A stretch of 64,000 nt of DNA from Paramacrobiotus metropolitanus (Eukaryota > Tardigrada > Eutardigrada > Parachela > Macrobiotidae): positions 1,116,001 through 1,180,000 of the forward strand of contig NW_026570249.1 of NCBI RefSeq assembly GCF_019649055.1, given 5' to 3'. The position numbers and the translations under genes are program-made. Positions 6,832-16,189 of this stretch are shown here, in pieces (positions within the stretch are counted from its first letter, which is position 1; every line of letters starts with the position of its first letter). The notes under the pieces are model-generated. The model worked only from the letters and a program-made list of their open reading frames with translations. It was not told the origin of the DNA and did not search any database.

Positions 6832-9800
6832 GGCACTGTAGACAAACCTCTACCGGAAACAACACCGATCGCGGATGTTTATAGCACGGACACGAGCCTG
6901 CCTACAATATCTACAGGCTTTACGTATACAGTAGATATTAATAATATCGGAGTTGCTGCACTAATCGATACTTGCGCAGCTGTATCTATCATTTCTCGGG
7001 AATTTTGCGACGCGCATAGTATTCCGTGTACGCCTTTACCATCCGATCATAAGGGCGTGTGTGTGGTAGGCGTCGGAGGTGGTCGCGTGCCACTTCGTAC
7101 AGCGTACTGTGACGCAAGTGTACGGATTGGCAAGAGTGATTTCCAGCACTCTTTTTATGTTTGGGACGGCGATCCTCAGTTCAGCGTGCTGATTGGTATG
7201 GATTTCTTACAGAGTAAGCCGCTGTCCATTGACGTGCAGGGTAGGCAGTTAATTTATTCGGCAGTCGAACGAACCGCTGACCCGCATGGGCCAGGCCCAC
7301 CGATCCCTGCTGAAGGAAGTTATGAGATTACGGTACTACCATTTAGCCAGGAAACATGTGCAGTCAGTGAAGTGTTGCCTGCTTCCAAACCACTCCGCGG
7401 TTTCCGTAAAGTCTACGCTCTATCACAAGTGGTGATACCACCACGCTCAAGCGTAATTTCTGACGCTAAAGTTTTAAAAGCTCCAGATAACGGGACTTTT
7501 ATTTTCTTACCGGAAGACAGCACGCTGCAGAGCGCTCAAGTATTTTCACCGAGTGCTATTGTTCAAGTAAAAAATGGGCGATTTTGCACTATGTTTATGA
7601 ATAACACCGACAGACGTCGTGTAATACGAAAAGGCGCATTGGTAGGCACTATTGATTGGTACGATGAGGAAGACGACGTACAGGTCAATACTCTGTCACC
7701 TGACGAAGAAGAGCAAGCACTAAAAGACTTTGAGGAGCTGTTACCAGAACTGAATATTAATAAGGAACTAACTAAGCAGCAACTGGAACAACTGCTTAAA
7801 GTTTTGCGTAAAAACCGTAAGGTTTTTCCAACGTCGAAAAATCCTTATGGGTTTTCAGCAGCGCAGTCCCATCATATCGACACTGGTACGGCGCAGCCAG
7901 TTAAATCAGCGCCGCGCAGAACGTCATGGAAGGGACGTAAACTCATTCAAAATGAAGTTCAGAAAATGCTTGATAGTGGCATTATCCGAAAATCACAATC
8001 ACCATGGAGCAGTCCAGTAGTAATCGTTCATAAAAAAGACGGAGGTATACGGTTTTGCGTAGATTTTAAGGATCTCAACAAAATCACGCGCAAAAATGTT
8101 TATCCTTTGCCGTTAATTGACGATTTGCTACAAGCAGTCGGCACCGCTGACTGGTATACCGGGTTGGACTGCTTCTCAGGGTTCTGGCAGATCCCGGTTG
8201 CTGAAGCTGACCAGCCAAAGACCGCGTTCTGTACGCAGGATGGTCTTTACGAGTTTTTAAGGATGCCGTTCGGGCTTTGTAACGCCCCGGCAACCTTTCA
8301 AATGACAATGGACAGTATATTAAATGGTCTTAAATGGACTATTGTACTCGTATACCTAGATGATTTGGTTGTATTTGCATGCAATTTTGAGGAGCACTTA
8401 GAGCGACTTGATATAGTGCTGTCGGCATTAAGAGAAGCCGGCATTACGGTGCAACCGAAAAAGTGTTCGTTCGCTATGAGAGAACTCAAGTTCTTAGGCC
8501 ACATAATCGACGCTAGTGGTGTACGTACTGACCCTGACAAAATAAAAGCTATATCAGCTTTTCCTAAGCCGGTTAGTCAGACGGATGTTAAGTCTTTCTT
8601 AGGGCTCGCCAGTTATTACCGAAAGTTTATTAAAAACTTTGCGCATTTGGCTCAGCCACTTACTGTATTGACCAAAAAGGAAGTAAATGTAACCGTAGTA
8701 TGGGGCGAATCTGAAGAAACTGCATTCAGATGTTTGAAAGAAGCCTTGTGCATAGCGCCAGTTTTGTCTAGATTTGACCCCGAGAAGCCCATAGTCATCG
8801 AGTGCGATGCATGTGGTTACGGTTTAGGCGCCGTGCTTTCACAAGAAGGCCACATTGTAGAGTGCGCAAGTCGTGGTTTATCGGCGGCTGAGAAAAAGTA
8901 CGGTATTACAGAGTTGGAATGTTTAGCTGTAGTATTTGCGGTAACTAAGTTCCGGCACTACGTGGAATTCGGAAGGTTTACTGTCCGGACAGACCACAAA
9001 GCCTTAGTAAGTTTGCGTAAGCACAGGGGACCAAACGCCCGCCTAACGCGATGGGCGTTGCTGTTGGACCCTTACGATATGGTGCTCGAGTACCGTAAAG
9101 GCTGCCTTAATGGCAATGCTGATTGTTTGAGCCGCTTTCCGATTGATGAACCACCAGTCGACGAAGTAGACTTGCCGGAAGTGGCTGCGTGGTTGATTTC
9201 AGCGGATGCGACCGATGACTACGAGTACCTGCGTCAGGAACAAGAGAAGGACGAAGTACTGCGTGAATTAGTGAAAAATGTCGCTGATTTAAGTAAAGCG
9301 CATGCGCCATTTTATAAACGGTTCGTCATTCAGCATGGTGTGTTGTACCGGACACGCCGGCATAACGGCTGTGATCACCTGTGTTTCGTGGTGCCCAGAC
9401 ATATGAGGGCGGACATACTGAGATCCGCTCATGACATTCCGATGGCCGCTCATATGGGCGTAGAGAAAACCTGGGACATCGTGGCACGCAGGTTTTACTG
9501 GACCGGCATGATTTCGTATGTACGCAGATACATCGAGTCATGTGAGGAATGTCAAGCGCGAAAGATTCCGAAGAAAGGAATTCATGGCCTTCTTCAGCCA
9601 ATGCCAATTCCGCCGGCATTCCACACCCTAGCAATGGACATTCTCGGTCCATTTCCTGTCTCGGATAAGGGAAACAAGTATATAGTGGTTGCAGTCGACC
9701 ACTTAACTCGCTTTGTGATAGCAAAGGCGCTGCAAAAGGACACCGCACAAGAGGTAGCGGACTTCTTTATAACTGAAATTGTATTTAAATATGGGACACC

Positions 9801-10701
9801 TTCGAAACTGCTGACCGACCGCGGGACTCATTTCCGTAATCAGTTGTTAATGTCCGTAACGGACATTTGCGGCGTGAAGCAGTTAAAAACAACTGCCTAC
9901 CACCCAGAAGGCAATGGATTATGTGAGCGCCAAATGGCACCTATAGCAGAGGCGCTTTCAATGTTTGTAGATAGCAAACAACGTGACTGGGATGTGTACG
10001 TGCCGGCTGTTGTTTTTGCTCACAATTGCGCTAAGCAGTGTACTACCCAGGCCAGCCCGTTTTACCTGCTATTCGGACGAGAGGCAACGTTGCCTCTAGA
10101 CACAATTTTCAAGACCAATCAGCAAAAGGGTTACACTGACTATCCTGCGTACACTAAAGAATTTATTCAGACTCTCGAATCCGCTCATGAAACTGCACGT
10201 GTACGAATACGGGAGCAGCAAAATAGAGATGCTGCTAGGGTGAACGAGCACCGTACAAATACCGTATTTGAGGAGGGCAGTCTGGTTCGGGTACAGCAGT
10301 TTGCAAGAAAGAAAGGTCTAGCCGACAAGCTATCTTTTAAATTTAAGCAGCCCTATCGTGTACTTAAACGTTGTTCTGATAATGTATACGAATTAATACC
10401 TTTATTTGGTAAAAACCCGAAGCCGGACAAGTACAACGTTGACCGAATGCAGAAATACATCCCACGTATTTCCGGTGTTGTGGATACAGCAGCAAATTTG
10501 CCGGGTAATTCCCAACAAACTTCTGCTCAAGATCCACCGTCCGAATTGCAATCAGCTGACCACATCACCAAAAAGGGCAAACATCGTGGAAAAAAGCGGG
10601 TCAACTACCGACTGCTAACTCACAGTCTAAAACCAGCGCCGTCTGTGTCGAAACGTGGACGGTTGATTAAGCGTCCAACTCGATACATAAACGAGCATTA
10701 A
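6790..10701 (+). CDS. pol: Pol polyprotein (protease, RT, RNase H, integrase)
   Basis: The frame is open from before 6754 to TAA at 10699-10701, entered by -1 slippage at 6790-6796. Positions below count from 6754. Aspartic protease at about 60-160 has IDTCAAVS where DTGA is usual, with the second motif VLIGMDFL. Reverse transcriptase (about 385-560) has FCVDFKDLN, MPFGLCNAPATFQ and the catalytic YLDD near 534. RNase H (about 680-790) has ECDACGYGLGAVL, ELECLAVV and TDHKAL. Integrase has an HHCC finger (from about 893), then D in MDILGPF, D in TDRGTHF and E in GNGLCERQM, so the DDE triad is complete. No chromodomain is visible; the C-terminus is basic. RT, RNase H and integrase are intact. 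The enzymes copy element RNA into DNA and insert it into the genome. Confidence 0.94.
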   Translation, partial: KKLKAAVNGGNTAAGTVDKPLPETTPIADVYSTDTSLPTISTGFTYTVDINNIGVAALIDTCAAVSIISREFCDAHSIPCTPLPSDHKGVCVVGVGGGRVPLRTAYCDASVRIGKSDFQHSFYVWDGDPQFSVLIGMDFLQSKPLSIDVQGRQLIYSAVERTADPHGPGPPIPAEGSYEITVLPFSQETCAVSEVLPASKPLRGFRKVYALSQVVIPPRSSVISDAKVLKAPDNGTFIFLPEDSTLQSAQVFSPSAIVQVKNGRFCTMFMNNTDRRRVIRKGALVGTIDWYDEEDDVQVNTLSPDEEEQALKDFEELLPELNINKELTKQQLEQLLKVLRKNRKVFPTSKNPYGFSAAQSHHIDTGTAQPVKSAPRRTSWKGRKLIQNEVQKMLDSGIIRKSQSPWSSPVVIVHKKDGGIRFCVDFKDLNKITRKNVYPLPLIDDLLQAVGTADWYTGLDCFSGFWQIPVAEADQPKTAFCTQDGLYEFLRMPFGLCNAPATFQMTMDSILNGLKWTIVLVYLDDLVVFACNFEEHLERLDIVLSALREAGITVQPKKCSFAMRELKFLGHIIDASGVRTDPDKIKAISAFPKPVSQTDVKSFLGLASYYRKFIKNFAHLAQPLTVLTKKEVNVTVVWGESEETAFRCLKEALCIAPVLSRFDPEKPIVIECDACGYGLGAVLSQEGHIVECASRGLSAAEKKYGITELECLAVVFAVTKFRHYVEFGRFTVRTDHKALVSLRKHRGPNARLTRWALLLDPYDMVLEYRKGCLNGNADCLSRFPIDEPPVDEVDLPEVAAWLISADATDDYEYLRQEQEKDEVLRELVKNVADLSKAHAPFYKRFVIQHGVLYRTRRHNGCDHLCFVVPRHMRADILRSAHDIPMAAHMGVEKTWDIVARRFYWTGMISYVRRYIESCEECQARKIPKKGIHGLLQPMPIPPAFHTLAMDILGPFPVSDKGNKYIVVAVDHLTRFVIAKALQKDTAQEVADFFITEIVFKYGTPSKLLTDRGTHFRNQLLMSVTDICGVKQLKTTAYHPEGNGLCERQMAPIAEALSMFVDSKQRDWDVYVPAVVFAHNCAKQCTTQASPFYLLFGREATLPLDTIFKTNQQKGYTDYPAYTKEFIQTLESAHETARVRIREQQNRDAARVNEHRTNTVFEEGSLVRVQQFARKKGLADKLSFKFKQPYRVLKRCSDNVYELIPLFGKNPKPDKYNVDRMQKYIPRISGVVDTAANLPGNSQQTSAQDPPSELQSADHITKKGKHRGKKRVNYRLLTHSLKPAPSVSKRGRLIKRPTRYINEH

Positions 10702-10910
10702 GCGCCGCCTTCCGGCACTGGAAGAGTAGCTTTCTATTGGCTGCTAGCTGATCTAGTTCACACGCGCCAGGTCAAGAAGACAAAGAGCAGTCACGCCGCA
10801 CTGCTGATCAGTTTATAAAGTAAGCTGTCAACATTCACTTTACGAATTCATTTTCAGACCGAACAAGTTTCTTATTTTTAAATTTTTTTTGTCTCAAAGT
10901 TTTTGTTAAT
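10702..10910 (+). other. Spacer between pol and ORF3
   Basis: About 210 bp without a reading frame. It contains a T-rich tract just before the ORF3 ATG (near 10877-10905). A splice acceptor for a subgenomic ORF3 message is possible: AG dinucleotides follow pyrimidine-rich runs, for example near 10856. No single site stands out. Confidence 0.3.
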
Positions 10911-12647
10911 ATGAATTACGATAATCAGTTTCCATGCGGTGCCTGTCGCGCCGCTTACGCTCGATCGTACGTAGAGGGAACTCCTTTCGAAATCCCCTCT
11001 TGCCCACATGTTGCAGTCCGCAGTTTCGGGGAGATTCCTTTTGGCTGCTTTACTGAGGAGGATTATCAGTTGGTCCCCGCGCGTACTCGCGTGTTATTCA
11101 CTGCAGCCTGTTCGGGATTAAAGGCTGCTTATCAAGAATTACGTGAGTCGCCCCGTCATCAAGCATGCCTGTCGGAAGCCATGAAAGGGGCGCTGAATGA
11201 AGCTCACCGAGTCTTCTTTGAAAACTTTACGGTGACCCTCTACGATCCGGACCGGAACCGAGCGGCGTATTCCAACCCACCGCTGCAGGCGACCGCTCAT
11301 ACGGCAGCCAACACGTCTGCTGCAGCCCTGTTCAGTAGCCAAGGCCTTTCGGGGATCTTTCCCGGCTGCTCGGGTGTGACACTGCCGGCAGTAGTGTTCA
11401 ATGGAAGTCCTTCCATTACATCCGTAGCTGGCCCACCAGTGACTTATGCAGCCACTTCGAATAACGCCAGCTTGCAAGGCCCTTTGGGGACCTTTACCGG
11501 CGGTTCCAGCGGAAACCCTTCCGCTGTGCACATGGCTGGCACAGCAGCAGCTCCCGTGGCAGCTGCGTATCATGCCAACGCGCAAGGCCTCTCGGGGACC
11601 TTCCCTTACGGCTCAAGTGGAAACCCTTCCACTGTGTTTATAGCTGGCACAGCAACAGCTAATGCAGCAGCTGCTTATCGTGCCAACGGGCAAGGCCTCC
11701 CGGGGACCTTTAATAATACCGGTTTGCCGATTTCAGCGCCGGCTGGAATCATGCCTAGCAGATTTTCATCTGCTCCGCTTCTTGACGGCGCCCTTGGCAC
11801 GTTGAACAGTGGTGTCCGCACTGCTACCAGTTCGGTGGTGCATCCTCACGCACCTGGCATGTCTGTTCCGCAGTCCAGCGTTGAACCAACAACGCTTCGA
11901 GGAAAAACAGCTCAAGAGCTGTTGGATACCCGTTACACGAAGTACAGCGGCCCGATTAGCAGCAAGACTACTCGCAATCAAATCAATAAATGGTGGGCTG
12001 CATGGGAGTATCAAGAAGTGGAAGGATACGGTTGCCTGGTGAAGAGATTTCCTCTCTTAATGCGGGAGTCCCAGAACGTTGCGCAAATGGTGTACGAATG
12101 CACCATTCCTTTTGGGTACACTGGACCATCGGCAGCCGATGTCGCACGTCGCCGTCCCGACATCCTAATCCCGTCTCACTGGATTCCCGGCGAGAAATCT
12201 ACGCAACCACCGGCACCATTTCAAGACGTTACTGAAGAGGGAGACAGCAGTGCCGATAACATGCCATTAGCTGCTGAAGCCGAAAACTCAAGGGAAAAAG
12301 AGGGTGGAACGGACACACAGCAGAGCAAGCTTAGCGAAAAAACGGCTGACGTGTCCGACGGCATGGATGTCGTCTCTGAAGGAGAAGCGGAAAACGATAT
12401 CAATGGCGCTTCTGTCCGAGCCAAACCGCCGCTGGAGAGCGCAACGCCCGAAGCGAGCGAGCTCGTACCGAACGCGGCCACCGATCCGCTCTGTCGCGAG
12501 CCTTGTGAAGTGGCTACGAACACACTGGAAAACATGGAGGTGGTCACTGAACTTGAGAAGGTGAACAGCGTCGCACCGGCCGATGATGGCGAAGGAACTG
12601 CGGAGCCGACGGATCCGTATGACCTCCCACTGGACTGTTCCGAGTAG
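10911..12647 (+). CDS. ORF3 of the gypsy element, unknown function (not a recognisable envelope)
   Basis: 578 codons, ATG 10911 to TAG 12645-12647, intact. I do not recognise the protein. Residues 1-40 carry a CGAC…C cluster (FPCGACRAAY, then PSCPH). Residues about 140-275 hold degenerate repeats of 40-45 residues built around QGLSGTFP.GSSGNPS and an Ala/Thr-rich linker. Residues about 325-430 look globular (KTAQELLDTRYTKYSGPI, INKWWAAWEYQEVEGYG, VAQMVYECTIPFGY). The last 140 residues are acidic and disordered. There is no signal peptide, membrane segment or furin-like site, so it does not look like the env gene found at this place in errantiviruses. It sits in the sense orientation upstream of the 3' LTR. 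Being fully open in a young element, it is likely selected for; an accessory nuclear or particle-associated role is only inference. Confidence 0.85.
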   Translation: MNYDNQFPCGACRAAYARSYVEGTPFEIPSCPHVAVRSFGEIPFGCFTEEDYQLVPARTRVLFTAACSGLKAAYQELRESPRHQACLSEAMKGALNEAHRVFFENFTVTLYDPDRNRAAYSNPPLQATAHTAANTSAAALFSSQGLSGIFPGCSGVTLPAVVFNGSPSITSVAGPPVTYAATSNNASLQGPLGTFTGGSSGNPSAVHMAGTAAAPVAAAYHANAQGLSGTFPYGSSGNPSTVFIAGTATANAAAAYRANGQGLPGTFNNTGLPISAPAGIMPSRFSSAPLLDGALGTLNSGVRTATSSVVHPHAPGMSVPQSSVEPTTLRGKTAQELLDTRYTKYSGPISSKTTRNQINKWWAAWEYQEVEGYGCLVKRFPLLMRESQNVAQMVYECTIPFGYTGPSAADVARRRPDILIPSHWIPGEKSTQPPAPFQDVTEEGDSSADNMPLAAEAENSREKEGGTDTQQSKLSEKTADVSDGMDVVSEGEAENDINGASVRAKPPLESATPEASELVPNAATDPLCREPCEVATNTLENMEVVTELEKVNSVAPADDGEGTAEPTDPYDLPLDCSE

Positions 12648-12798
12648 CCTGGTTTTAGTAAGCAAAATCTCTGGGTCCTTTATTCCATTCTGTCTCTTTC
12701 TTTTACAAGTACCACTGTATTTTAGCCATTTGGGAGTGATACTTTTTCTTGTTTATTTCCTTTTAATTTGTACGGGCTGAGGGCAGCCCTTTTCCCAC

Positions 12799-12810
12799 CG
12801 AGGGAGGATG
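12799..12810 (+). promoter_or_regulatory. Polypurine tract
   Basis: GAGGGAGGA followed by TG lies directly before the 3' LTR (TGTCATG at 12811), the expected position and composition of the primer for plus-strand DNA synthesis. Confidence 0.7.
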
Positions 12811-13054
12811 TGTCATGTTGTGTATCGGATGGCTGTTACGTTAGAAGTCAGTGGGACGATGCGTGCACGACGACTTAGGATTCATTCTTGTTTTTGCTTT
12901 TCTGCCATTTTCTATATTTTTTTTAGCTTTTCTTCTGATGCGGAGCAGTAAATCTGCTGGGAGACGTAACAAAAGTGAATTTGTCGTGTCCCGTTCTTTT
13001 CCGCAGTAGGGAAAACCTAGAAAATCACGGGGGTATCGATTTGCCCTTGTGACA
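12811..13054 (+). repeat. 3' LTR of the gypsy element
   Basis: 244 bp, the same as the 5' LTR at 4153-4396 as far as I can read. Followed by the AATG target duplication (13055-13058). Confidence 0.95.
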
Positions 13055-14275
13055 AATGGCTTTGGTAAATTAACAGAAAATCATAAAAAAACCGGAAGTG
13101 CTTACAACTTCTATTCCTTGTTCCGTTGATTTGAACAGAATTGTAGTCTCTGTGGAGACGCCTGACCACCAAGAGCGTCTTATCTGGGCACGTATAGTAT
13201 CGTTCACTAATCCGAACATGACCTACCAGCGCAAGAACGAAGTATGAAAGGTCACCCAACTTAGAAACTCTCATAACTGAAAGTACCTGTACTTGGCCGC
13301 CGTTATCTTTTCGTTAAGTTTAAACGGAATGCATTGCAGAAAAACATTGTTTCGGCTGCTGGGGGCATTTTTAAAGACAACGCAATATGCATCGTATTCG
13401 CCGAAACTTCCCGGTACGAATTCGAAGGTGTTCCCCTTCGTCAGATCGGTTGTGTCCGAAATATCTGAATAACAGTGCATACTTTTTATTGACAGAATAT
13501 TACACCATTTAAAATTTGTTCAGTGCTTTCTTACTGAAAATATTCCACAAAGCGCTAATGTGGTTCATCTTGTCTTCCCCATTACTGAATGCGCCAAGAT
13601 AAGCTTCCGGTATTTTGCTTGGAGGGCTACGTTGTTTATAGGTGAAACCTGCTCAATAACAGTTCGACTGCCGAATTTTGACATATCCTAGAAGTGTGTT
13701 GGTTGCAGGCTTAATTAGTTTTTTCATTTACATCTAATAAACAATAAATTGCGCGAGTATGATTCAATACCTTTTCATGATTTTCTTGTTGCCTTGTGTA
13801 ATCAGAAAGCCTCTTACAGGTTACTTACGAACACTCATACCGAAAGCTAATTTTCTGTTGTAATACAGAAAATATCTTAGAGTACGGCATTGCAGCTATT
13901 ACAACTAATGCAGCCGAAGGATGAACGTTATAAGTTCAAATTACATATAGGCGTTCAAATTACATATAGGCGCTACGGGTATTGGAGATATTTCGGGAGC
14001 AATTCTGTCATCAGGTTAAGGTCGACACTCGACACGACACTGGTAAAAATCAAAATTTGTGAGCAAAATACAAGTTCAGATGCCACGTATTTACCTGGAA
14101 GTACTGCTGATGCACTCCATCTGCTTGATCCACTACTGGAGCTGGAACCCCAGCGAGAACTGCCACTTGATGAGCTGGAGCGAGAACTATTGCTTGTTGT
14201 ACCCGAACGAGACCCTCCGCCTCGGCCGCCACGTCCACCGCCTGCTCTGGCACCATTGGGCAGTTGTGCATGTTA

Positions 14276-15525
14276 AAAGCGCCCAACAGGTTGCAAGTAG
14301 CCTACGGAAGTTAAACCACTAATACAACGAAGCAAAAGAAATATATGGTATCTGTTGCTTTTATCAGCCGATATATACCGACAGCACTATAAGTACACGG
14401 ATCGCTATCGTGTCTTTCACATTAAGTTTGAATGATTGCTCGCACAGTACGAGTATGTGCTGTAATACGCAAAAGCAGCTAATCGGAAAATATTTTTATA
14501 AATTATACATTAACATTTTTTACCGTCAACAATAAGAACTACAAAAGGTTGTAAATTAGAAGCTCAACCTTGCATTTGTTAGCACATGTTATCTAATTTT
14601 AATGTAAGATGACGTTACCAGTAAGAAGTATTGGAGAACATGGGAATTTTGATGCGGTATACATTTTTACTGCAACAATAGCACTGAGCCGGTTAAGCGC
14701 TTTCCATTTAAAGTGTAACCGTGCAAATACTATAAACGATTATAGAAGCCTAAATGCTTCTGACACTAGACTGTTAACTGCTTACGATCTCATGCTTAAA
14801 AACTTTAAAATTTTCCAATGCCTGATTTTTTATCACATAGTGCAATCAGATATTGAGCTTACCATTAAGATCCAAAGATATTGAGCTTACCATTAAGATC
14901 CAAATATACTGTCTCGATAAGGTAGGATAAAAGTCAACATGGTCATTCTGTCCAAGGTATTTCAGTCTTGTTCGGTGCTTTCTACAAGGTACAATAGGTA
15001 TAGGTAAGAAGGGTTAAAACCCTTTATAAAGTACCTTGAATTTTGCATCTAGTGCCGTGAGAAATTCAGTCGAGAGTTCATCGGTTTATGCCTGAAAAGA
15101 TGGAAAGGAACTTCAAATCTGTTTGTAACACACAAGCTCTGGCAGAAAAAATCAATAAAAGCTAAATTATCATACGGAAAATAACACCTAATTCCTAAAG
15201 CGGTCCATGAATATACAGATACTGTTAAAAACCTATTTTCAGTTTCCGAGATATGTACGTACAGATACATCAATGATCAATCCTTACTTATTATTAATTT
15301 TTGCATCGAGGCCGCGAGATGTTGTGATGAAGCATAAGGCGCAAGTCTATTGCTGCACGAAGACCGTAATGTTAATGCAACATTTGTCCAAATTCTACGA
15401 GTCCAGTATTTTGAAGTCCAGTATTTTGATTTCCATTTCTTGTTGTAAAGTCACTGCAAACGCTGTAGACTGTAGTTAACAACCACTCGCTAGTAAATAT
15501 TTGTATGCCTACAAAAATTAAAAAT
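14276..15525. other. No gene seen; short tandem duplications
   Basis: AT-rich intergenic sequence. A 28-bp unit beginning GATATTGAGCTTACC is duplicated head to tail at 14849-14904, and AGTCCAGTATTTTGA is repeated near 15400-15430. Short frames here lack coding character. Confidence 0.4.
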
Positions 15526-16189
15526 GGGGCAGTGGGCCCATCCATTGATGCAGGTGACCTTTGAGTATGGCGTTTATGCGTTCACGGCACGACAAGTACT
15601 CGGCTGCTTGGCTATACAGTTGTATGTGGACAATTTAGCTACATATAATATACTGTAGTATTTATAGAACGGGAGCTTTAATAGTAGGAAGTATTCAAAT
15701 TTAATGTCAATATATCACCCCTGATAGAGTGATTGAGATATGTCTAGTTTGAATATTCCTATCACTGTTATTACTGGTACTAGCAGACCCCGCGCAAATT
15801 GCGCGGAAGAAATTAAATGAACCACTGTGCATATGCAAATAACTTAACTTGAATACGTGTTTTAAGGACTATATTTTTTAGCGTATTCCTAAGACCGAAG
15901 TACTTTTATGGTAAATTTTTATTTTTTACTATAAATGTGGCGCTTCATTCGGGTTAAATGAGGTTCGGTTCAAACTGCATGTTTACAATTTAAATGTACA
16001 GATTAACAATTTTCATACACTGCACTAAAAGCTATTCTACCCGGTACCATAGCTGTAGTACGGCGCGACTCAAGTTTACGTAACATTTTTTCAAACGATT
16101 TTTCAGCTTCACTCCCGTTGTAGAGCGCTAGAGTGACCGAATTATTACAACCCGGCTACCGTAAACGCAACACAAAGCCCAACTGCCCC
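15526..16189. mobile_element. Possible non-autonomous DNA transposon with short terminal inverted repeats
   Basis: Seen: GGGGCAGTGGGC at 15526 and its near reverse complement, GCCCAACTGCCCC, ending at 16189 (one mismatch or insertion). Flanks are TTAAAAAT and TAAAAAAA, a possible imperfect 8-bp duplication. The interior codes for nothing recognisable. The span and flanks would suit a hAT-like or similar MITE, but short inverted repeats in AT-rich DNA also occur by chance. Confidence 0.35.

Larger units (their letters stand above)
4149..13058 (+). mobile_element. Complete Ty3/gypsy LTR retrotransposon with target-site duplication
   Basis: Seen: two 244-bp direct repeats (4153-4396 and 12811-13054), each beginning TGTCATG and ending TGACA, flanked by the 4-bp duplication AATG (4149-4152 and 13055-13058). 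I found no difference between the LTRs when reading them side by side. Between them lie gag (4475-6811), pol in the -1 frame (to 10701), a third ORF (10911-12647) and a purine-rich tract next to the 3' LTR. Domain order protease, RT, RNase H, integrase is that of Ty3/gypsy (Metaviridae). Because LTRs are made identical at integration, matching LTRs plus fully open ORFs mean a very recent, possibly still active insertion. It lies in an intron of the minus-strand gene at 1520-14275, opposite to that gene's transcription. Confidence 0.96.
1520..14275 (-). pseudogene. Unrecognised multi-exon secreted-type gene, probably disrupted, split by a MITE and an LTR retrotransposon
   Basis: Exons read on the minus strand: a Gly/Ser/Arg-rich exon (about 14275-14095), 13464-13287, 13206 to 13106 or 13093, then across the retrotransposon 4018-3898, 3575-3400, 3384-3223, 3114-2674, and 1906 to about 1520. 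Most junctions have GT/AG ends and matching phases: 14095/13464 phase 1, 13287/13206 phase 2, 3898/3575 phase 1, 3223/3114 phase 0. The join across the retrotransposon is ambiguous by one frame. Residues include SFNGQPKALYTPAIRWYMLG, WTNQSVYSIAQRPYHQADE, several N-glycosylation sequons and paired cysteines, suggesting an extracellular protein; I do not recognise the family. Damage: an in-frame TAG at 3385-3387 (or a 15-nt intron with GTAAGA…TTTTAG ends), and a MITE inside the last exon that brings in a stop. With the MITE set aside the exon would stay open to a TAA at 1520-1522. Confidence 0.5.

Noticed and set aside
10911-12647. ORF3 as a retroviral envelope
   Set aside because: No signal peptide, no transmembrane helix and no cleavage motif; position alone is not enough.
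14059-14286. Alanine/valine-rich or leucine/proline-rich proteins in other frames over the Gly/Ser exon
   Set aside because: Frames on both strands over a simple Gly/Ser codon repeat give such products; the GS frame is the one that splices in phase to the next exon.
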